From DASXYG01 sp036502625 (GTDB lineage Bacteria; Actinomycetota; Actinomycetes; Streptosporangiales; Streptosporangiaceae): 64,000 bases of DNA. A program made the position numbers and the translations under genes. The notes under the pieces were generated by a model. That model ran no database searches. It saw nothing but the letters and a program-made list of their open reading frames with translations, and was not told the DNA's origin. The DNA lies in contig DASXYG010000018.1 of assembly GCA_036502625.1 (NCBI GenBank), positions 1-64,000 of the forward strand, in the 5' to 3' direction. How positions within the stretch are numbered: position 1 is the stretch's first letter; every line of letters begins with the position of its first letter. Below, one piece after another: positions 41,660 to 52,010 of the stretch.

Positions 41660-42118
41660 ATGGACGTGACCGTGATCCCGGCCGGGCGCGAGAGCGCCGC
41701 CACGATCGGCCGCCTGCTCCAGCTCTACCTGTACGAGCTGAGCGATTACGACGCCCGCGAGATCGGCGACGACGGCGAGTTCCCGTACCCGTACTTCACG
41801 CCGTACTGGGAGGAGCCGGGCCGGGTCCCCTTGCTGATCAGGGCGGACGGCCGCCTGGCCGGTTTCGCCTTCATCCGCGAGGTGGCGCCGAACACCTGGG
41901 AGATCGCCGAGTTCTTCATCCTGAGGATGTGGCGCGGCAGAGGTGTCGGCGCGGCCGCGGCACACCATGTCCTCAACACCCACCGCGGCCCCTGGGAGAT
42001 CAGATTCCACCCCCACAACCCACCCGCCGCAGCCCTCTGGGAGGGGCTGGCATCCGAACGCCCGAACGTCCACCACGGCACAGCAGACGACCAGACCAAG
42101 CTCAGCTTCGTGTGGTGA
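41660..42118 (+). CDS. GNAT-family N-acetyltransferase
   Basis: A 152-residue acetyltransferase domain with FAFIREVAPNTWEIAEFFILRMWRG and the acetyl-CoA loop RGRGVGAAAAHHVL near residue 95. The C-terminal HPHNPPAAALWEG resembles the end of small GNATs. Its substrate is unknown. ATG 41660 lacks a strong ribosome site. Codons toward the 3' end use many A- and C-rich third positions, unlike the first half. A 1-kb repeat array follows. Confidence 0.83.
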   Translation: MDVTVIPAGRESAATIGRLLQLYLYELSDYDAREIGDDGEFPYPYFTPYWEEPGRVPLLIRADGRLAGFAFIREVAPNTWEIAEFFILRMWRGRGVGAAAAHHVLNTHRGPWEIRFHPHNPPAAALWEGLASERPNVHHGTADDQTKLSFVW

Positions 42119-43135
42119 GCCACGCCCGGCCCGGGGGTGCGCTCCGGGGGTTCGCTCCGGGGTTGCGCGATCACCGGGTAACGCGCCCACCACTCGCCGC
42201 GCCCCAGGCTCCCAGCCACCGCGATCGCCCGCAGCGCCCCGGGTCCCCCGAGAGCCACACACAAAGGCCGCGCTCCGCGCGACAGACCCCCCGCGACCTT
42301 GAGTAAGCGCCCTCAAGGTCAACCCGCGAAGCTACCGCCCATACCCCAGCCAGCCCAGAGGCACAAACCCCACCAAAGAGCCCCCCGAACCAGACCCACC
42401 GAGGGCGCAGCCCCCGCGGCCCAACCCCGAGACCGCGCAACCACGAACGCGGAAAAACAGTCGCGCGCAGCGCGGCCTTCAACGCGAACAAGCCCGCCCC
42501 GCCACGCCACGCACGACCGCGCCGCGCGGGTCGCGCGGATCGCGCCGAGGCCATCGCGCCGCCAGGACCAGGGACGTACGGGCGGCGCGGCCTGGACGCG
42601 GAGGCCGCCCCCACAAGAAACCCCCGAACCACACCGGCCAAGGGCGCAGCCCCGCGGCCCAACCCCGAGACCGCCGCACCACGAACGCGGAAAACAGTCG
42701 CGCGCAGCGCGGCCTTTCCGCGAACGAGCCCGCCCCGCCCCACCACTCACGACCGCGCCGCGCCGGGCGGGCCGCGCGGATCGCGCGGATCGCGCCGAGG
42801 CCATCGCGCCGCCAGGACCAGGGACGCACGGGCGGCGCGGCCTGGACACGGAGGCCACCCCCACATGAGACCCCCGAACCGCACCGGCCAAGGGCGCAGC
42901 CCCGCGGACCAACCCAGAGACCGCGCAACTACGAACGCGAAAAAACAGTCGCGCGCAGCGCGGCCTTTGGCCCGTACCGCCCCGCCCTCGCACGACCGCC
43001 CCGCGCCGCGCGGGTCGCGCCGTGCCGCCAGGACGGGGATGTGCGGATACGGATCCGCCCCGAGTGACGTGGGAGTTGTGGCTCGCCGGTGGCCGGGGCC
43101 GCGAGGAGGAGGGAGGGAGCGGCCGGGCTGGGGTG
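42119..43135. repeat. Third array of the repeat family, including a roughly 240-base tandem unit
   Basis: No gene is supported. One copy in forward orientation has its core at 42266. Three reverse copies have cores at 42460, 42697 and 42948. Between these the sequence repeats as a whole: 42482-42719 and 42720-42965 are near-identical 238-250-base units (AGGCCATCGCGCCGCCAGGA occurs in both), and a partial third begins at 42966. A degenerate core (CGCCGCGCTCCGCACGAC) lies at 44461, beyond this array. The copies differ from those at 31-35 kb mainly in the variable middle. Confidence 0.82.
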
Positions 43136-44146
43136 TTAGCGGCGGGGGCCGTTGGCGGTGCGGCGTTCGGTGCGGCGGATTACGTGGGGCTGGATGACGC
43201 CTAGGCCGCGGGCCGGGCGGCGGAGGATGCGGACGACCCGGTATGCGGTGTCGTTCGCCAGTACGTCCGCCAAACCCGTGTCGGCCAGGACGGCGCCGGG
43301 GCGGGCCATGGCGGTGATGCGGCTGGCCAGGTTGACCGTGGTGCCGAAGACGTCGCCCATGATGGGGAGGACCGGGCCGTACGCGAGGCCGACCCGCACA
43401 CGGGGGGTGTCCATCGCCTCGGCGAGTTCCAGGCCGATCTCGGTGAGGGCCGCCGGGTTGTCGGCGGTGAACAGCACCTCGTCGCCCAGGGTCTTCACCA
43501 GGCGGCCGCGGTGGGCGGAGATGATGTCGGACGCCACCGCCTCGAAGCCCTCGACCAGGCGGGCCAGCTCGGTCTCGTCCAGGCTCCGGCTGATCTCCGT
43601 GAACGACACGATGTCGGCGAAGCCCACGCCGAGCGGGCCGGACGTGAGCGGCATGTCCTGGTTGGCGGCGGCCATGGCCATCGACCGGGTGCCGGACGCG
43701 GCGAGCTGCCGCCGCCACACCTGGACGATCAGCGGCTCCATGGCCGGGAGCATCTCCTCGATGTAGGAGAGCAGCCCGGCCACCTCGTCGTCGGTCAGCG
43801 GCTTGCCGGGCTCGAACATGAGCTGCGTGATGATGTCGATCTCCGACTCGGCCAGCCGGGCCATCGCCTGGCCCATGGCACGGGCGACGCGTATGGCCGC
43901 GTCTTCGTCGACGATGCCGCGTTCGAGCTGCTCACCGGCGATGCGCAGGGCGCTGACGTCGCCGTCGGTGAGCGCGGCCTCGTCGTCGGCCAGGTCGGCG
44001 AAGCCCATCGCCCGCCAGATGCGGTGGGCGAAGTCCGGGTCCACACCGGCGCGGCGCGACGCCTCCGCGCGGGTGTACCGCATCTCGCCGCCGAGGAACA
44101 GCTCCTCCAGGCCGCGCTCGTCCGGACGCCCACTCGACTCGCCCAT
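43136..44146 (-). CDS. Class III adenylate/guanylate cyclase with N-terminal regulatory domain
   Basis: About 336 residues with no membrane segment. The N-terminal 150 residues (LGGEMRYTRAEASRRAGVDP, then a helical region) match the autoinhibitory, pH-sensing domain type described for mycobacterial Rv1264. The catalytic domain begins at VGFADIVSFTEISRSL with its metal-binding Asp and continues through VKTLGDEVLFTAD (second Asp) and GTTVNLASRITAMARPG (transition-state Asn and Arg). ATG 44146, behind GGGGGA, is preferred; ATG 44176 or 44209 would extend it, the latter overlapping the divergent gene. Location next to birA recalls the Streptomyces cya locus. Confidence 0.88.
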   Translation of the reverse strand: MGESSGRPDERGLEELFLGGEMRYTRAEASRRAGVDPDFAHRIWRAMGFADLADDEAALTDGDVSALRIAGEQLERGIVDEDAAIRVARAMGQAMARLAESEIDIITQLMFEPGKPLTDDEVAGLLSYIEEMLPAMEPLIVQVWRRQLAASGTRSMAMAAANQDMPLTSGPLGVGFADIVSFTEISRSLDETELARLVEGFEAVASDIISAHRGRLVKTLGDEVLFTADNPAALTEIGLELAEAMDTPRVRVGLAYGPVLPIMGDVFGTTVNLASRITAMARPGAVLADTGLADVLANDTAYRVVRILRRPARGLGVIQPHVIRRTERRTANGPRR

Positions 44147-44195
44147 CTCGCGCGTCCCCCAGATTCCGGCCGTCATGTCGGGTACCCAAGACAGT

Positions 44196-44417
44196 ATGAA
44201 GCGTCGCAAGCTCAGGTACCTGGTGATGATGGGGGTCTGCCTGGCCCTCTTCGTGGGCGCTTGGGCGGTCGTGCGGTTCTACTCCGTGACGGCGGCCATC
44301 GCGATGTCGGCGGTGGCGATGTGCATCCCGCCGTTCGCCGTGATCGTCGGCAACGCGCGCGACACCGACGACCCGGACGACACCGGCGACACCTGGCGCG
44401 GCGGCGACGACCGCTGA
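44196..44417 (+). CDS. DUF3099-like small membrane protein
   Basis: A 73-residue protein with two membrane helices (about residues 9-28 and 32-50) starting MKRRKLRYLVMMGVCLALF and ending in an Asp-rich cytoplasmic tail. This layout matches the DUF3099 family of actinobacteria; its role is unknown. The gene starts about 50 bases from the divergent cyclase start, so the promoters probably overlap. Confidence 0.78.
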   Translation: MKRRKLRYLVMMGVCLALFVGAWAVVRFYSVTAAIAMSAVAMCIPPFAVIVGNARDTDDPDDTGDTWRGGDDR

Positions 44418-44482
44418 GCCGCCCTTACGCGCCCGCCCGTCACCCAACCGCCGCCCTAATCGCCGCGCTCCGCACGACTGTG

Positions 44483-45001
44483 TTACCCCGCGGGACGCGG
44501 GTGCGCCTCCTCCTCGTCACCCCGGTAGAGCCGCTGCTGCTCGTCCTCGATCAGCCGGTACATCTCGTTCTGCACGTGCTCGACCTGCGGGATGTTGCGC
44601 AGCACGAGCTGCCCGCGCTCGCCCGCCGACTCGACGGTCAGCTTTCCGCAGCGCAGCACGCGGTCGATCAGGCTGTGGTCGAACGAGACGTCGTTCACGC
44701 GGTTCAGCGGGATGTCCCGCCCGTGGCGGTTCAGGATGCCGATGCGCAGCACGAACCTGCGCGACGTGAGGATGTAGGACGTGCAGGCCCAGCGGGTGAT
44801 GGGCACGGCGAGCACGATCACGATCAGCACGATCGCGAGGCCGCCGATGACCATCCGCGCGGTCGTGTTCGTGATGAAGACGACCCCCGCGACGGCCACC
44901 GCGGCGATGATCACCGCGAGCAGGAGCGGGCCGAGGATGGTCTTCCAGTGCGGGTGGAAGTTCAGGACTTCCTCTTCGTCCTCAATGAGCTCGATTCCCA
45001 T
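44483..45001 (-). CDS. Bacterial PH-like domain membrane protein
   Basis: About 172 residues. After a short acidic start (EDEEEVLNFHPHWKTI) come two adjacent membrane helices and then a cytoplasmic PH-like (bPH/YdbT-type) domain with TSRRFVLRIGILNRHGRDIPLNRVNDVSF. ATG 45001 gives the usual length; ATG 45019 is possible. The function of such proteins is unknown. The gene follows birA by about 75 bases on the same strand. Confidence 0.82.
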   Translation of the reverse strand: MGIELIEDEEEVLNFHPHWKTILGPLLLAVIIAAVAVAGVVFITNTTARMVIGGLAIVLIVIVLAVPITRWACTSYILTSRRFVLRIGILNRHGRDIPLNRVNDVSFDHSLIDRVLRCGKLTVESAGERGQLVLRNIPQVEHVQNEMYRLIEDEQQRLYRGDEEEAHPRPAG

Positions 45002-45076
45002 AGCGGACAATCGTTCCATGCCGCCGCGACGCGCAGCCGGCGTTCGCGAAAGCGTGACCTTTCCGGATACGGACAC

Positions 45077-45889
45077 CTAGCCCGACGCCGGGCGCAGGTG
45101 CACGACGTCTCCGGCGCCGACGGGCTCGCCGCCGACGATGATCCGGCCCAGTTCGTCGACGTCGGTGGCCAGGCCGGTGAGCGTACGGTCGCCGGGCAGC
45201 TCGACGCGCACCTCGCGGCCGATCGTGGCGCTGGCGTCGCGGTAGGCGTCGCGCAGCCCCGAGGTGTCCGGGTCGCCGCCGGCCGCGACCCATGCGCGGT
45301 ACGAAGCGGCGGTCTCGCGCAGCACGGCGCGCAGCAGCGGGTCCCTGTCGGTGTTCGCGGCGCCCTCGATGACCATGGACGTCGCGGTCGGCACCGGCAG
45401 CTCGTCCGTACGGACCGACACGTTGAGCCCGGTGCCGACCACCACCGCGCCCGCCATGCGCTCGGCCAGGATGCCGGCCAGCTTGCGGTCCTCGACGACC
45501 ACGTCGTTCGGCCACTTCACGCGCGCCTCGACGCCGCCGATCCGCTGCACGGCGCGTACCGTCGCCACGCCCGCGAGCAGGGACAACCAGCTCAGCCGCG
45601 CCTGCGGGACGTCCGGGCGGAGCAGCACGGAGAAGCACAGCCCGGCGCGCGGCGGGCTCGACCACGTCCGGTCGAGCCGTCCGCGCCCGGCGTCCTGCTC
45701 CTCGGCCACCAGCACGAGCCCCTCGGCCGCGCCGTCGGACGCGCGGGTCAGCAGGTCGGCGTTCGTCGAACCGGTACGGGCGACGACGCCGACCTCCCGC
45801 CACAGCTCGCCATCACGCGTCAGCGCGCGGCTCAGCGCGGCCGCGTTGAGCGGGGGTCGGTCCAGGTCGGAGTACGGGGAGCCGGTCAT
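45077..45889 (-). CDS. birA: Biotin-[acetyl-CoA carboxylase] ligase
   Basis: A 270-residue ligase that attaches biotin to the BCCP lysine through biotinyl-AMP. The ATP/biotin loop GRGRLDRTW is near residue 68-76, KWPNDVVV near 124, and a C-terminal SH3-like domain is present. There is no N-terminal winged helix, so it does not act as a repressor like E. coli BirA. Its substrate is likely the biotin carboxylase/BCCP protein encoded at 58093-59847. It diverges from the leaderless HTH gene. Confidence 0.95.
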   Translation of the reverse strand: MTGSPYSDLDRPPLNAAALSRALTRDGELWREVGVVARTGSTNADLLTRASDGAAEGLVLVAEEQDAGRGRLDRTWSSPPRAGLCFSVLLRPDVPQARLSWLSLLAGVATVRAVQRIGGVEARVKWPNDVVVEDRKLAGILAERMAGAVVVGTGLNVSVRTDELPVPTATSMVIEGAANTDRDPLLRAVLRETAASYRAWVAAGGDPDTSGLRDAYRDASATIGREVRVELPGDRTLTGLATDVDELGRIIVGGEPVGAGDVVHLRPASG

Positions 45890-45915
45890 ACGGCCATCCT
45901 GCCACCCGTACGGCC

Positions 45916-45959
45916 GTCAACCAAAGTTGACAAACGCGTGCGGGTCAACCTAAGTTGAC
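45916..45959 (+). promoter_or_regulatory. Twin palindromic operators overlapping a leaderless promoter
   Basis: GTCAACCAAAGTTGAC (45916-45931) and GTCAACCTAAGTTGAC (45944-45959) are 16-bp palindromes differing at one base, 28 bases apart. TTGACA (45927-45932) in the first can be the -35 box and TAAGTT (45951-45956) in the second the -10 box, with an 18-base spacer. Transcription would then begin at about 45963, the first base of the HTH gene, so a protein on both sites would block the promoter. Confidence 0.75.
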
Positions 45960-45962
45960 GAC

Positions 45963-46181
45963 ATGAGCGAAGGAGTTGGACTCACCGAGGCGGCGAGCGG
46001 GCGCGACCCGGCCGCTGGCCTGCGGGCCGTCCGCGCCCTGCGCGAGCTGAGCGAGCGCCTGGAGACCCTCCAGGTCGGCAACGCGCGGGACCACGGCTGG
46101 TCGTGGCAGGAGATCGCGGTCTTCCTCGGAGTCAGCAAACAGGCCGTCCACAAGAAATACGCGCGGCGCGACCGCCACTGA
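45963..46181 (+). CDS. Small helix-turn-helix protein, probable autoregulator
   Basis: A 72-residue protein with a helical N-terminus and a C-terminal HTH (WSWQEIAVFLGVSKQAVHKKYARR). No ligand domain is attached. The ATG is three bases after the second palindrome, so the mRNA appears leaderless and no Shine-Dalgarno is present. It most likely binds the two palindromes as dimers and controls itself and the Clp_N gene 10 bases downstream. Confidence 0.83.
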   Translation: MSEGVGLTEAASGRDPAAGLRAVRALRELSERLETLQVGNARDHGWSWQEIAVFLGVSKQAVHKKYARRDRH

Positions 46182-46191
46182 AGGAGCGGAG

Positions 46192-46749
46192 ATGTTCGAG
46201 AGGTTCACCAAGGACGCCCGCGAGGTCGTCGTGCGCTCCCAGGAGGAGGCGCGCGAGCTCGGGCACGACCACATCGGCACGGAGCACGTCCTGCTCGCCA
46301 TGCTCGGCCAGGGCACCGGCGAGGCCGCCGAGTCGCTGGCCGCGTTCGGGCTCGGCGTCGACGACATGCGGCAGCGTGTCGCGGCCGGCGCCCGCGAACA
46401 GCAGGACCCGCTCGACCCGGAGGCGCTCGCGTCGCTCGGCATCGACCTGGAAGAGGTGCGGCGCGCCACCGAGGCCACGTTCGGGCCGGGCGCGCTCGAC
46501 GGCGCCGGTGCCACACGCCGTGGCCGCGTACGCGGGCACATCCCGTTCACGCGGTCCGCGAAGAAGTCGCTCGAGCTGGCGCTGCGCGAGTCGCTGCGGT
46601 TGAAGCACACCGAGATCCGCGCCGGCCATCTGCTGCTCGGCATGATCCGCGAGGGCACGAGCCCCGGCCCGCTGCTGCTGATGGACGCGGGCGTGGCGCT
46701 GCCCGAGCTGCGCGACGAGGTGCTGCGCCGCATGACGGAGGCGGCCTGA
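46192..46749 (+). CDS. Stand-alone Clp N-terminal double-domain protein
   Basis: A 185-residue protein made of two Clp_N repeats, residues about 1-75 (MFERFTKDAREVVVRSQEEA, DHIGTEHVLLAML) and 118-185 (IPFTRSAKKSLELALRES, EIRAGHLLLGMI). It has no AAA+ ATPase. In ClpC the N-domain binds substrates and adaptors, so a free copy may act as an adaptor, decoy or regulator of ClpC. It is co-transcribed with the HTH gene under the twin-palindrome promoter. GGAG lies 6 bases upstream of the ATG. Confidence 0.87.
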   Translation: MFERFTKDAREVVVRSQEEARELGHDHIGTEHVLLAMLGQGTGEAAESLAAFGLGVDDMRQRVAAGAREQQDPLDPEALASLGIDLEEVRRATEATFGPGALDGAGATRRGRVRGHIPFTRSAKKSLELALRESLRLKHTEIRAGHLLLGMIREGTSPGPLLLMDAGVALPELRDEVLRRMTEAA

Positions 46750-46796
46750 TGCCGTCGCCGGTCTGGTGGCGCCTCATGGTGTGGGCGTACGGCCGG

Positions 46797-49460
<2,664 letters not shown>

Positions 49461-49467
49461 CGGGGGA

Positions 49468-51090
49468 TCACATGCCCCGGCTGATCTCGCTGAGGAGTTC
49501 GGGAAGCCGCGCGAAGCCCAGGTTCGCGGCGATGGTGCCGCCGAGCGCCGCCATTCCCGCGCCGTACAGCGGCGCCGTGACGGCCAGCCACGGCGTGTCG
49601 ACCACGAGGGCGGCCACGAACAGCGGCGACGCGAGCAGGATCGTGGCGATGATCGTGAGGACGGACGTCAGCCCGGCCAGGCAGCCGCGGCCGCTGCCCG
49701 GCGACGCGAACGGGTTGTGCGCGCGCTGCGGGATCGAGTACGGGAACACCACGCTGGTGATGTCGCACAGGCCGAGCGTGATGCCGTAGACGCCGATGGA
49801 CACGGTGTACGCGCGTATGGCGTCCTCGGGTCCGGCGCCGGTCATCAGGGTCGTGGCGGCGGCGAGCCCGGCCAGGCAGGGCAGGGCGACGGCCGCGTGC
49901 GCGAGGTTGCGCCCGGTGAGGTCGGCGCGCATGTCGCGCGCGGAGCCGATGGTGACGGCGTTCATCCAGGTCGCCGGGCCGTCGATGCCGTACTGGTTGG
50001 CCGTCTGGAGCCCGGCGACGCCCGCGGCGAAGTACATGGCCAGCATCGGGCTGTGCGTGGACACCGCGCCCGCGTTGGTGAACGAGAGCGTCACGACGAT
50101 GCCGACGCCGATCATGGCCAGCCAGCCGACCTTGCGCCGCGGGTCGCGCCAGGCGTAGCGCAGCTCCTTGCCCGCGACGGCGCCCACGCGGCCGGCGACC
50201 GGCAGCAGCCGCCGCGGTGTACGGCCGCGCCGGCCGAGCGAGACGCGCTGCGTGGACGCGTCGTAGGACTCCAGGGAGCGGCCGAGCGAGCCGATCCACA
50301 GCCACAGGAGCAGCGCGACGACGGCGGCGACGATCGCCAGCTCGCAGAGCGCCAGGCCGTACCTGCCGTCGCGCGCCATGGTGATGGCGTCGGCGGCCAT
50401 GCCCGGCGGCAGCCACCGCGCCACGGACGCGACCTCGCGCAGGGATTCCAGCGACCCGTGCATCCCGGCCGCGACGGCGCGTTGCACGACCAGGTTGCCG
50501 CCCTGGATGAGCACGATCATGACGAGCCCGAACACGACCGCGAGGTCGCGGCCGCGGCGGCTGCGCAGCATCCCGGAGAACGACGCGGCCAGCGCGCGCG
50601 ACCCGGCCACGCACAGCGCGACCTCCAGGAGGACGGCCACCACGCCGATGGCGACGGACAGCGGGCCGCCGGACAGGCCGACGACCGCGCCCGACAGGAT
50701 GACCGTCGTCGTCAGCGGGCCGATGCCGACCACGGCGGCGACGAACATGCCGCGCGCGAGCGCCAGCCGGGTGATCGGCAGCAGCGCGAGCCGCGTGGGG
50801 TCCAGGGTCTCGTCCGTGCCGAACACCAGCAGCGGGAGCATCGCCCACGCGACGGCGACGACCGTGAACGCCATGACGCCGATGTCGGTGGAGAGCCTGC
50901 CGTGGCCGCGCAGCAGCGACAGCGCGACGAAGCCGGTGGGCGCGAGCGACGCCGCGAGGATCACGCCGACCACGAAGCCGACCATGCTCCCCGTACTGCC
51001 GCGCAGCGCGCCCGCGATCAGCCGCAGCTTGAGCCGGGCGAACAGCCCGATGCCCGGCTGCGGCACCGTCACGACGGGCCGCCCAGCCAT
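49468..51090 (-). CDS. ABC exporter permease, large multi-helix type
   Basis: A 540-residue protein with about 12 hydrophobic segments in two halves separated by a basic loop (SLGRRGRTPRRLLP). It partners the ATPase encoded just upstream. The fold resembles ABC-2 exporters of unknown substrate seen in actinobacteria. Start ATG 51090 has GAGGG eight bases upstream but overlaps the ATPase end by 22 bases; GTG 51072, in a GTGA junction, is the alternative. The ppc gene follows closely. Confidence 0.83.
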   Translation of the reverse strand: MAGRPVVTVPQPGIGLFARLKLRLIAGALRGSTGSMVGFVVGVILAASLAPTGFVALSLLRGHGRLSTDIGVMAFTVVAVAWAMLPLLVFGTDETLDPTRLALLPITRLALARGMFVAAVVGIGPLTTTVILSGAVVGLSGGPLSVAIGVVAVLLEVALCVAGSRALAASFSGMLRSRRGRDLAVVFGLVMIVLIQGGNLVVQRAVAAGMHGSLESLREVASVARWLPPGMAADAITMARDGRYGLALCELAIVAAVVALLLWLWIGSLGRSLESYDASTQRVSLGRRGRTPRRLLPVAGRVGAVAGKELRYAWRDPRRKVGWLAMIGVGIVVTLSFTNAGAVSTHSPMLAMYFAAGVAGLQTANQYGIDGPATWMNAVTIGSARDMRADLTGRNLAHAAVALPCLAGLAAATTLMTGAGPEDAIRAYTVSIGVYGITLGLCDITSVVFPYSIPQRAHNPFASPGSGRGCLAGLTSVLTIIATILLASPLFVAALVVDTPWLAVTAPLYGAGMAALGGTIAANLGFARLPELLSEISRGM

Positions 51091-51872
51091 TCCAGGCCCT
51101 CGTCGCCGCGCGACCGTACGCCGACGATCTCCAGGAACGCCTCGTGCAGCGACCGGTCGCCGCGCACCTCTTTCAGCGCGCCCTGCGCGACCACCTGGCC
51201 GTGGTCGAGCACGGCGACCCAGTCGCACAGCCGCTCCACCAGCTCCATGACGTGGCTGGAGAAGATCACCGTGGCGCCCGCGCCGATGCAGCGGTCGAGC
51301 ACGGCGCGGATCGTGCTGGCCGACACCGGGTCGACGCCCTCGAACGGTTCGTCGAGGAACAGCACGGACGGGTTGTGCAGCAGGGCGGCGGCCAGCGCCA
51401 CCTTCTTCCGCATGCCGGTCGAGTAGTCGACGACCAGGGTGTTCGCCGCCTCCGTCAGGCCGAGGACGTCGAGCAGCTCCTCGGCGCGCGACTCCACCTC
51501 GGCTACCGACAGGCCGCGCAGCCGCCCCATGAACGCCAGCAGCTCGCGCCCGGACAGCCGCTCGAACAGCCGCAGCCCCTCCGGCAGCACCCCGATGCGG
51601 GCCTTGACGGCGAGCGGGTCGCGCCAGACGTCCGCGCCGGCGACCCGTACGGCACCGGCGTCGGGGCGCAGCAGCCCGGTCATCATGGACAGGGTCGTGG
51701 TCTTGCCCGCGCCGTTGGGCCCGACGAGCCCGAAGAAGCTGCCGACCGGGACCATCAGGTCCAGTCCGGCGACGGCGTCCGTCGCACCGAAGCGCTTCCA
51801 CAGGCCCTGCGCGTGTACGGCCCAGGCCGCCGTGGGTGCCGCCGCATCGGGCGGGTTCGCCGTCTCTACCAC
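51069..51872 (-). CDS. ABC exporter ATPase
   Basis: A 267-residue CcmA/DrrA-like ATPase. Walker A is VGPNGAGKTT (near residue 50), the signature VDYSTGMRKKVALA and Walker B VLFLDEPFEGVDP. STGMRKK in place of LSGG is common in ABC-2 exporters of antibiotics or lipids. GTG 51872 follows AAGGGGAA; longer open sequence upstream crosses the promoter of the divergent carboxyltransferase gene and is not coding. Substrate unknown. Confidence 0.9.
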   Translation of the reverse strand: MVETANPPDAAAPTAAWAVHAQGLWKRFGATDAVAGLDLMVPVGSFFGLVGPNGAGKTTTLSMMTGLLRPDAGAVRVAGADVWRDPLAVKARIGVLPEGLRLFERLSGRELLAFMGRLRGLSVAEVESRAEELLDVLGLTEAANTLVVDYSTGMRKKVALAAALLHNPSVLFLDEPFEGVDPVSASTIRAVLDRCIGAGATVIFSSHVMELVERLCDWVAVLDHGQVVAQGALKEVRGDRSLHEAFLEIVGVRSRGDEGLEWLGGPS

Positions 51873-51948
51873 CGTTCCCCTTCCTGCCCCCGCGTGCGCC
51901 ACCGGTCCGGCACGCACCACCATGGAACACAGTGCCCTATCGGCGGTG

Positions 51949-51957
51949 TTATCCACA
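51949..51957 (+). other. DnaA-box-like nonamer TTATCCACA
   Basis: A perfect match to the classical DnaA box, alone in the gap before the carboxyltransferase gene. A second copy is at 59857. Single boxes may have regulatory value but do not indicate an origin. Confidence 0.35.
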
Positions 51958-52010
51958 GCCCCGAGAACCGGGCTGCCTTCGGCGATTCCTGTCGGGCTAA
52001 CCTGTTCGCC

